Source of the DNA: an uncultured Oscillospiraceae bacterium
GTDB lineage: Bacteria; Bacillota; Clostridia; Oscillospirales; Oscillospiraceae
DNA: 40,047 bases
Assembly: GCA_910588105.1 (NCBI GenBank)
Contig: CAJUQD010000022.1
Location: 1 to 40,047 of the forward strand
Reading direction: 5' to 3'
In this document: positions 17,142 through 23,713 of the stretch, piece by piece
Layout: every line of letters begins with the position of its first letter
How positions within the stretch are numbered: the first letter of the stretch is position 1
Notes under the pieces: generated by a model
The model's database searches: none
Told to the model about the DNA's origin: nothing
Seen by the model: only the letters and a program-made list of their open reading frames with translations
Translations under genes and position numbers: made by a program

Positions 17142-18047
17142 ATGAAAGATTTTTCCAAATACCAGGGCGTCATCCCCGCGTTTTACGCCTGCTATGACGG
17201 GGAGGGCGCCGTCTCCCCGGAACGGGTTCGCGCCCTGGTCCGCTATCTGGCGGACAAGGGGGCAAAGGGCCTGTACGTGGGGGGCTCCTCCGGCGAGTGT
17301 ATCTACCAGAGCGTGGCGGAGCGCAAGCTGGTGCTGGAGAACGTGATGGCGGAGGCAAAGGGGAAGCTCACCGTCATTGCCCACGTGGCCTGCAATAACA
17401 CGGCGGACAGCCGGGAGCTGGCCGCCCACGCCCAGGAGCAGGGGGCGGATGCCATCGCCGCCATCCCGCCCATTTACTTCCACCTGCCTGACCACGCGGT
17501 GGCAAAGTACTGGAACGATATCTCGGACGCCGCGCCGGACACCGATTTCATCATCTACAACATCCCCCAGCTGGCCGGGGTGGCCCTGTCCGTCCCCCTG
17601 CTGCGGGAGATGCTGAAGAACCCCCGGGTCATCGGCGTGAAAAACTCCTCCATGCCGGTGCAGGATATCCAGATGTGGAGGGATGAGGGGGCCATTGTGT
17701 TCAACGGCCCCGACGAGCAGTTCGTCTCCGGCCTGGCGGCCGGGGCCATCGGAGGCATCGGCGGCACCTACGCGGCTATGCCTGAGCTGTACCTGAAGGC
17801 CTGGGAGCTGTTTTACGCGGGCGAGCTGGAGCAGGCCCGGCAGGTGCAGAACGACTGCTGCCGCATCATCTACAAGATGTGCTCCGCCCACGGCAACCTG
17901 TATGCCGTCATCAAGGAGATACTCCGCCGCTCCGGCGGGCCGGACATCGGCAGCGTCCGCGCTCCGCTGGCCGCCCTTGCGGAAGGGGACGGCCCCATTG
18001 TGGACGAGTGCGTGACAATGATCCGAACGGCCGCCGCAAAATACTGA
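17142..18047 (+). CDS. N-acetylneuraminate lyase-like protein (DHDPS/NAL family)
   Basis: 301 residues, a class I aldolase TIM barrel. The GSSGE motif (48-52), catalytic Tyr139 (IIYNIP) and Schiff-base Lys167 (VIGVKNSS) are present. The stretch NGPDEQFVSGLAAGAIGGIGGTY is much closer to sialic acid lyases than to DapA. It would split N-acetylneuraminate into ManNAc and pyruvate. AAGGAG lies 9 bases before the ATG. No NanK kinase is next to it; the epimerase upstream offers a route to GlcNAc instead. Confidence 0.82.
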   Translation: MKDFSKYQGVIPAFYACYDGEGAVSPERVRALVRYLADKGAKGLYVGGSSGECIYQSVAERKLVLENVMAEAKGKLTVIAHVACNNTADSRELAAHAQEQGADAIAAIPPIYFHLPDHAVAKYWNDISDAAPDTDFIIYNIPQLAGVALSVPLLREMLKNPRVIGVKNSSMPVQDIQMWRDEGAIVFNGPDEQFVSGLAAGAIGGIGGTYAAMPELYLKAWELFYAGELEQARQVQNDCCRIIYKMCSAHGNLYAVIKEILRRSGGPDIGSVRAPLAALAEGDGPIVDECVTMIRTAAAKY

Positions 18048-18128
18048 TACGGTTTCTGTGCGGTGCTCTACAGGTAGACCAGAGCCTAGCCCTGGGTGTG
18101 TCCAACAGCGCCTCCTGCGATGGACTTC

Positions 18129-18293
18129 CGCATGGACCGCGCGGCCACCTCGGGGAAGACCGCCGCCGAATCCCAGCTCATCGTCCCCGCCCTGCTTCCC
18201 CATGAGTTCCATTTTGAGAATTACCTCAATGTGCCCACCCGGGCCAACTTCCTGAAATACTATTGGAACACTTCAGAGGCTGCCATGAAATAA
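18129..18293 (+). pseudogene. Probable ABC permease fragment
   Basis: A short open stretch reads VPALLPHEFHFENYLNVPTR ANFLKYYWNT, which resembles the loop after helix 1 of MalG-type permeases. Nothing on either side continues the family, and it ends in an unrelated SEAAMK tail. I read it as a relic of a second importer. The remaining bases of 18048-18363 hold no other gene. Confidence 0.4.
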
Positions 18294-18300
18294 GGGGCAA

Positions 18301-18328
18301 ACGGGGCGGACCGGGCGGTCCGCCCCGT
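18301..18328. terminator. Terminator hairpin after the importer operon
   Basis: A 12-bp perfect stem (18301-18312 with 18317-18328) around GGGC, before the PHP gene. Confidence 0.65.
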
Positions 18329-18363
18329 CTCTGTCCCCACCCCAGGGAGAAAGGAAGCGCGAT

Positions 18364-19376
18364 ATGGAGTTTATCTTGCCGGGCGCCCCACAGTTCAAGG
18401 CCAACCTGCACTGCCACTCCAACCTGTCCGATGGCAGGCTCACCCCGGAGGAACTGGTCCGGGCCTACCGGGGGCAGGGCTATTCCATCCTGGCCATCAC
18501 CGACCACGAGGCGTCCTACGACCATACGGCGGTCTCCGGGCCAGATTTCCTGATGGTGACGGGGTACGAGGCGTACATACGCCCCTCCCCCGACTGCCGG
18601 TTGGACAACTACGGCCCGGAGATCCACCTGAACCTGCTGGCAAGGGAGCCCCACAACACCACCCTCATCGGGTTCGACCCCAAATTCTGCAAATACATGC
18701 CCCCGGAGGAGGCGGTCCGGCGGGAAAAGGCCGGGAACCTGGGCCCCCGCCGCTATGACCGGGCATATATTCAGGCGTTTATCGACCAGGCCCGGGCGAG
18801 CGGGTACCTGGTGGCCTATAACCACCCCTGCTGGTCCATGGAGAGCCAGGAGGATATCCTGGCCTATTCCGGCTGCTTCAGCCTGGAGGTGTTCAACACC
18901 GGCTCCATGAAGATCAGCGGCGCGGAGGAGAACATGGCTCTCTATGACCGAATGCTGCGCATGGGGAAGAGGCCATACGTCCACGGGGCGGAGGACAACC
19001 ACAACCATCAGCCCTTCGGTTCCCCCCTGTGCGATTCGTTTGGGGCGTGGACCATGCTGCTTTCAGAAGAGCTGAGCTATCCGTCGGTGATCCGGGCGCT
19101 GGAGGGGGGCGGTTTTACGCCAGCACCGGCCCGGCCTTTACCCGGCTGTCCTTCCAGGGGGAAAGGGTTGTGATGGAGTTTTCCCGCGCGAGCCGCGCCA
19201 TTATGCACATGAGCCCCAAGTGGGCGGTCAACCTGTGCGCCCATCCGGGGCAGCCCTTTGACCGGGCGGAGTTTACCATCCCGGCACAGGCGCCCTACGT
19301 CTACTTCTCCCTGCTGGGCGGGGAGGGCGGGCGTGCCGTCACCCGCGCCTTTACCCGGGAGGAGTTGGGTATCTAG
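18364..19376 (+). pseudogene. PHP-domain phosphoesterase gene with a frameshift
   Basis: The first 250 codons encode a PHP metal-dependent phosphoesterase: NLHCHSNLSDG, ITDHEA, YNHPCW and HGAEDNHNH are the metal-binding motifs. After ALEGGGF the frame changes; the true continuation (YASTGPAFTRLSF to EELGI) lies one frame over and ends at 19376. One base is missing, probably in the T4 run at 19113-19116 (or the G6 run just before). The product would be about 337 residues if repaired. A sequencing or assembly error is possible, since the remainder is well preserved. Confidence 0.75.
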
Positions 19377-19411
19377 AAGCGGTATCAATAGCCTCAGCAC
19401 ACATTTTCGCG

Positions 19412-19498
19412 GCCTAAACTGCCGCTGGCTTCGTTGTAAAATCTTGAAATATACAACGTAATCCTGCGATTTTTCGCCTTGCCACCGGCAATTTAGGC
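19412..19498. repeat. Small inverted-repeat element (MITE-like), copy 1
   Basis: 18-bp imperfect ends (19412-19429 with 19481-19498, 16 of 18 pairs). Inside lies a core (19443-19483) matching 31 of 41 positions, without gaps, with the core of the element at 39661-39823. The AT-rich interior contrasts with the flanks. No coding capacity. Confidence 0.55.
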
Positions 19499-19561
19499 TC
19501 GCACATATGAATACTTCGGCTATTGGTACAGGCTCTTAGGGAAAATTGAGGAGGTATTGGA

Positions 19562-20027
19562 ATGAAAAAGCGTTGGCCTGAAAAGGCGGCGCTGCTGGCG
19601 TGCGCCGCGCTGTGCGCGTCTTTGTGGGGGTGAGCCCCGGCAGAGAGCGTGGCCGTATTCCCCCTGGACCAGCTGCACGCCTCCGGCAGCCATGATGTGA
19701 CGGTGGAGTGGACCATCCCGGTGCCCGTCTCCCCGTTCTTCCTGAACTACTCCCGGGGAATTTTGTGGATGGGCAATTTCTGCCACCCCAAGGCGGACTA
19801 TAATCTGTCCCCCGAGCTCAACTTCACCACCCCGAGCGCCGATGGCGAGTACGGCTGCTACATCCTGGACAGCGCCCGGCAGAGCGAGGCCATGACCGTA
19901 ATGCCCAATGACGGAGGGGCTGTGCCTCAGCCCGGATGGGGTGCTGGTGCTCTTTGAGTCCGGCTCCAGCCGGTACAGCGACGGGAAATACCGCACCGAC
20001 CATGTGTGGGAGGTGAAGGGCCAATAA
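19562..20027 (+). pseudogene. Decayed lipoprotein gene
   Basis: Begins like a lipoprotein (MKKRWPEKAALLACAALCASLWG) behind TTGAGGAGG, but the codon where the lipobox cysteine is expected is TGA (19631-19633). The frame then continues (APAESVAVFPLDQLH) to about 19915, where an extra G in a G4 run shifts it; the restored frame reads LCLSPDGVLVLFESGSSRYS and ends at 20027. The tail resembles a beta-propeller strand with a surface-protein feel, but I do not recognise the family. With two lesions it is probably dead. Confidence 0.6.
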
Positions 20028-20039
20028 GGCGCACAAAAG

Positions 20040-20065
20040 GGCGAGGGGGGTGTTCCCCCCTCGCC
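20040..20065. terminator. Terminator hairpin
   Basis: An 11-bp stem (20040-20050 with 20055-20065) around TGTT, followed by TTT, after the decayed lipoprotein gene and before the convergent MgtC gene. Confidence 0.65.
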
Positions 20066-20071
20066 TTTGGT

Positions 20072-20107
20072 TTAGGGCTTGTGTGACAATTTTCAAACGG
20101 CGCCTAG
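20072..20107. repeat. MITE end remnant overlapping the mgtC stop codon
   Basis: Reading on the minus strand, CTAGGCGCCGTTTGAAAA is the same end sequence as the right end of the element at 39661-39823, joined after a few bases to its other end (AAGCCCTA). It looks like an internally deleted copy. The TAG stop of the first MgtC gene (20104-20106) lies inside it. Confidence 0.55.
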
Positions 20108-20805
20108 AGCTCCTCGGCTACCTCCACGCCCTTGATGTCGTAGAGCTGGGCCAGCATCTGGCTGATCGCCTGCTTGTCGCTGCGCTTGTTCAGACGCAGG
20201 GTGAGGATAACGCAGGAGGCGGATTTGTCCCCCGAGGCGCTGCGGGTGATTTCCATGTCCAGCAGCTTCATCCCCTTTTCCCGGCAGAACTTCAGCACGT
20301 TCTCCAGGCAGGGGCGTCCGCTGCACTCCATGTACAAATTGATTTCCGGGGCGCTGTCCATCAGGTGGTATTCCAGCTTGGCCAAGCAGAACTCCGCCAG
20401 GATGATGATGATGGTGGTGAAAAGCCCCCCCGCGTAAAAACCCGCCCCCAGGGACAGGCCGATGACTGCCGCCACCCACAGTCCGGCTGCGGTGGTCAGT
20501 CCTTTGATCCGGTTGCGCCGGGTGACGATGATGCACCCCGCGCCGATAAAGCCCACCCCGGCCACCACCTGGGCGCCCAGTCGGGCCATGTCGGTGTAGT
20601 ATCCCAGGTTTAAATAGAGGTACTGGCTGGTCAGGGTGGTCATGGCGGCGCCCAGACAGATGAGGATATGGGTGCGGAAGCCTGCCGCCCGCCGCTTATA
20701 GGTCCGCTCCATGCCGATGAGGCCGCCGCACAGCACCGCCAGCAGCATGCGCACCGCCGCAGAGGTGAAGTTTACCTCCACCAGCCGGTCAAAAAAAGTC
20801 AGCAT
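20104..20805 (-). CDS. MgtC/SapB family membrane protein (distal copy)
   Basis: 233 residues. The N-terminal half is the MgtC membrane domain: about five helices with GLIGMERTYKRRAAGFRTH, LGAQVVAGVGFIGAGCI and KGLTTAAGLWVAA. The C-terminal 90 residues form a cytoplasmic ACT-like domain. The family is linked to Mg limitation and membrane potential or ATPase regulation. AGGAGGTGGG lies before the ATG at 20805, 13 bases after the upstream paralogue's stop, so they form an operon. Confidence 0.92.
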   Translation of the reverse strand: MLTFFDRLVEVNFTSAAVRMLLAVLCGGLIGMERTYKRRAAGFRTHILICLGAAMTTLTSQYLYLNLGYYTDMARLGAQVVAGVGFIGAGCIIVTRRNRIKGLTTAAGLWVAAVIGLSLGAGFYAGGLFTTIIIILAEFCLAKLEYHLMDSAPEINLYMECSGRPCLENVLKFCREKGMKLLDMEITRSASGDKSASCVILTLRLNKRSDKQAISQMLAQLYDIKGVEVAEEL

Positions 20806-20818
20806 GTTCTCCCACCTC

Positions 20819-21544
20819 CTATACCTCGTCGATGGCGATGACCCGGTCCAACTCGTAAATCGCCATAATCATCCGCCCGTGGGTACGGGGCTGGCCCAGG
20901 CGGATGGAAAACACCGCGCAGGGATACAGGGCGGATTCCTTCCGATCCTGGATGATATCCACCTCATATATCCGGGCCCCCTGCTCCTTGATCTTGCCGA
21001 TGATGGCGCCCACGTCGTCCAGAGAGGTGAATTCCACGTAGATGTTCATGTTGTGGGCGTGGGAGACGATGATCGCGTCAATGTGGGGCAGCAGGCAGAT
21101 GCACAGGAAGATCAGCGCAAAGCCCAGGAACATACACTCGTAAAAGCCTGCCCCGATGGCCAGGCCCATGCAGGCGGAGGCCCACAGCCCGGCGGCGGTG
21201 GTCAGGCCCTTGACCTCCTGCCGGTCCGTGACCAGAATGGTGCCCGCGCCCAGAAAGCCGATTCCGTTGATGACCTGGGCCCCAAAGCGGGACACGTCGG
21301 TGCGTATGCCAACTTCGAGGGCCTTGTCCGCCCAGCGCCCGGCCAGCATGGCGTGCTCATATTGGCTGAGGAGCATGGCCAGGGCGGCCCCCAGGCAGAC
21401 GAACATGTAGGTGCGGAAGCCCGCCGCCCGGCCCTTCTTGGCCCGGTCAATGCCCAGCATTCCGCCGAACAGCATGGCCGCCAGAAGGCGGACCACCACA
21501 GAGAGCAGGTTGAATTGCCGCAGATAGTCGAAAAGATCCGCCAT
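20819..21544 (-). CDS. MgtC/SapB family membrane protein (proximal copy)
   Basis: 241 residues, a paralogue of the next gene with the same order: membrane domain (GGMLGIDRAKKGRAAGFRTY, RFGAQVINGIGFLGAGTI, KGLTTAAGLWASA) and a soluble C-terminal domain. The ATG at 21544 is chosen because family homology starts there and AAGGGGATGG lies upstream; an extension to 21727 would translate the leader and terminator. Divergence between the pair is greatest in the C-terminal domains, suggesting different partners or signals. Confidence 0.92.
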   Translation of the reverse strand: MADLFDYLRQFNLLSVVVRLLAAMLFGGMLGIDRAKKGRAAGFRTYMFVCLGAALAMLLSQYEHAMLAGRWADKALEVGIRTDVSRFGAQVINGIGFLGAGTILVTDRQEVKGLTTAAGLWASACMGLAIGAGFYECMFLGFALIFLCICLLPHIDAIIVSHAHNMNIYVEFTSLDDVGAIIGKIKEQGARIYEVDIIQDRKESALYPCAVFSIRLGQPRTHGRMIMAIYELDRVIAIDEV

Positions 21545-21690
21545 GGAACCATCCCCTTTTGCAATCGGGGCCGCAAGCGCAGGCCCAATTAAACGTGACG
21601 GCAGACCACACCCCCGCGAACGGAAGGCGGTCTGATCTGCCGCCCGACAGAATTTTAATGCCCCCTCAAATCTGTTGGCATCCTCCACAG
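21545..21690 (-). promoter_or_regulatory. Structured leader of the mgtC pair
   Basis: The 146 bases before the first MgtC gene can form a stem from CGGCAGA...GACC and GGTCTGCCG (around 21600-21640) and a shorter GGGCC/GGCCC stem nearer the start. Leaders of mgtC genes are often regulatory, but I do not find the conserved sequence of the M-box Mg riboswitch. Function is unproven. Confidence 0.3.
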
Positions 21691-21700
21691 CAATAGGGCA

Positions 21701-21745
21701 AAAGGCGGGGCGGCGCTTATTTGCCATGAGTGCCGCCCCGCTTTT
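21701..21745. terminator. Terminator between the nucleoside kinase and mgtC genes
   Basis: A 14-bp stem with one G-T pair (21701-21714 with 21732-21745), with A/T runs at both ends, suited to ending the kinase transcript on the minus strand. Confidence 0.65.
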
Positions 21746-21786
21746 ATCTGGGCCTATCCCACGCCAACGCGCAACGGCGCGTCCGC

Positions 21787-23457
21787 TTAGGCGTGGTAAC
21801 AGCCCCCGCCGATAAACTCCCGCATCAGGGACGTTTTGGGGATATTATCTGCGGGGATGGGCAGGAAATAGTTCAGGAACTTCAGCAGCCGTTTGGCCTC
21901 AATATACTCCTCGCTGTCCCGGGGAACGCCGAAGAGCAGGGGCTGCACGTAGGGCTTGAGAAGGGCGGTCTCGTAGATCAGGGCTGAGTTGAAAATCACA
22001 TCCGCGCTGTCCTGGAAGGGAAAGATGTTGTTTTCCTCACCCCGGCGGACGGAGGGCCACATCTGAATGGTGGCCTGGGCGCTGTAGCCCCGGGTCCGGG
22101 CGTCCCGCTCGATCCGCCGCAAAAGCCGGGCGTCGGTGGAGGGGATGCGGTTGTGATCGTCAATATTCAGCGTGGTGAGGCAGCTGATGTAGATTTTGTA
22201 TTTGCTTTCCCTGGGCAGCGCGTATGTGAACTGGTCGTTGAGGCAGTGGATGCCTTCAATAACCAGGACGTCCCCCTCTCCCAGGGTGAGGAAATTCCCA
22301 TTGTATTCCCGGACGCCCTTTTTGAAATTGTAGGTGGGCAGCTCCACAGTTTCCCCGTTCAGCAGACGCACCATGTCCGTATTGAACTGTTCCACATCCA
22401 TGGCCCCCAGGCCCTCGAAATCGTAGTGGCCGTTTTCGTCCCGGGGGGTATCCTCCCGGTTTCGGAAGTAGTTGTCCGTGGCGATGGCGTGGGGCCGCAG
22501 GCCGCAGGCCCGCAGTTGGGTGGACAGCCGGTGGGAAAAGGTGGTTTTGCCGGAGGAGGAGGGGCCCGCGATCATGACAAAGCGGACGTCCCTGAGAGAG
22601 GCAATTGCGGCGGCGATATCGCCGATTTTCTTCTCCATCATGGCCTCGTAGGTGAGGATCACCGGTGTGGCATTGCCCCGGGAGACGGCGGTGTTCAGAT
22701 CCGCCACATTGGAGATGTTCAGCGCCTCGGCCCGCAAATTGGATTCATACAGCTCCCGGAATACCTTCCTGGCGGGCCGGAAGTCCCCCAGGCGGGCGGG
22801 GTCGGCCCGGGTGGGCAGGCGGAGGACAAAGCCGCTTTCAAACAGCTCCAGGCCAAAGCACCTGATATACCCGGTATCGGGCGCCATATAGCCGTAGAAG
22901 TAGTCCACAAAGCCGTCCAGGGAGTACACGTTGACGTGGGAATTGATTCGGAAGCTGAGCAACTCGGCCTTGTGGAACAGCCCCTCCCGCTGGAACAGAG
23001 CAATGGCGTCGTCGGTGCTGATGGAGCGTTTTTCAATGGGCAGCGCCTGGGCGGACAACTCCCTCATCCGCGCCTCCACCCGGTTCAGCAGGGCCTGGTC
23101 CAGGACGAAATTGCCCTGGGCCCGGATAAACAGGGCGCGGCTGAGGGAGTAGGCCACACAGATGCGCTCCACGTTTTCCCGGCCGGCCACGTCATAAAAC
23201 GCTTTGAGCATGAGGAAGACCGCGCTGCGCTCATAGGTCTGGATGCCGGGTATGTCTTGGGCGGTAATCATGTTCAGCGAGCAGTCCCGGTCCAAGGGCT
23301 TGTGGAGCTCACAGAGCTTGCCGTCCCGGTTGACCAGCAGGATATCATGGGGAAACCGCTGCTGAAAATCCGCCGCGATGGTGCGGTAGGGCGTCCCCTG
23401 GGGGTAGGAATATTCCACGCCGTCTACCATGACCTTTGCCATTTTTTCTTTTACCAT
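21787..23457 (-). CDS. TGS-domain nucleoside (uridine-type) kinase
   Basis: 556 residues. An N-terminal TGS/threonyl-tRNA-synthetase-like region (about 1-200, with the helical editing-domain-like part) precedes a P-loop kinase of the phosphoribulokinase/uridine kinase family: Walker A GPSSSGKTT, the acceptor loop DNYFRNREDTP, and VIEGIHCLN. This architecture is common in Bacillota and usually annotated as nucleoside kinase; the exact substrate is not known. GAGGAGG lies 8 bases before the ATG at 23457; a longer frame to 23592 is rejected because it would begin at the predicted transcription start. Confidence 0.88.
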   Translation of the reverse strand: MVKEKMAKVMVDGVEYSYPQGTPYRTIAADFQQRFPHDILLVNRDGKLCELHKPLDRDCSLNMITAQDIPGIQTYERSAVFLMLKAFYDVAGRENVERICVAYSLSRALFIRAQGNFVLDQALLNRVEARMRELSAQALPIEKRSISTDDAIALFQREGLFHKAELLSFRINSHVNVYSLDGFVDYFYGYMAPDTGYIRCFGLELFESGFVLRLPTRADPARLGDFRPARKVFRELYESNLRAEALNISNVADLNTAVSRGNATPVILTYEAMMEKKIGDIAAAIASLRDVRFVMIAGPSSSGKTTFSHRLSTQLRACGLRPHAIATDNYFRNREDTPRDENGHYDFEGLGAMDVEQFNTDMVRLLNGETVELPTYNFKKGVREYNGNFLTLGEGDVLVIEGIHCLNDQFTYALPRESKYKIYISCLTTLNIDDHNRIPSTDARLLRRIERDARTRGYSAQATIQMWPSVRRGEENNIFPFQDSADVIFNSALIYETALLKPYVQPLLFGVPRDSEEYIEAKRLLKFLNYFLPIPADNIPKTSLMREFIGGGCYHA

Positions 23458-23592
23458 ATGGTAGCCTCCTCTATGTGTGATAATCCTGGCGGGAAAACTG
23501 TTTGCCCCGCGCCAGCCGTTCTCATACGGCGCGTGGGAATACGCGCGCGGGGATGACTGGGCGGCAAAGCGGCGCCTTTTGCCCGCGCCCAT
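23458..23592 (-). other. Long GC-rich 5' leader of the nucleoside kinase
   Basis: About 135 transcribed bases before the start codon, including a CCCCGCGC/GCGCGGGG stem enclosing an inner ACGGC-type hairpin. No known riboswitch is recognised. Confidence 0.35.
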
Positions 23593-23598
23593 AGCTCA

Positions 23599-23627
23599 AT
23601 TATAGCCGTTTGTGCGGGTTTTGGCAA
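23599..23627 (-). promoter_or_regulatory. Promoter for the nucleoside kinase
   Basis: On the minus strand TTGCCA (23627-23622), a 17-base spacer and a perfect TATAAT (23604-23599). Confidence 0.75.
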
Positions 23628-23650
23628 GCAGGCAATGGATAGGGAGTGAA

Positions 23651-23693
23651 AAAGCGCCCGGCCCCATTGTGATGGAATGGGGCCGGGCGCTTT
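23651..23693 (-). terminator. 18-bp perfect terminator ending the PTS/glycan cluster
   Basis: 23651-23668 pairs without mismatch with 23676-23693 around a 7-base loop. On the minus strand the stem is followed by TTTTT. It closes the cluster that starts near 34617. Confidence 0.88.
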
Positions 23694-23713
23694 GAAAGAC
23701 TTTAAACAGGCTC

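Noticed and set aside
21545..21690. M-box magnesium riboswitch before mgtC
   Set aside because: The conserved M-box sequence elements are not seen; only generic stems.
22153..23556. 467-codon plus-strand frame opposite the nucleoside kinase
   Set aside because: Antisense shadow of a well-conserved TGS-uridine-kinase gene with Gly/Val/His-rich composition.
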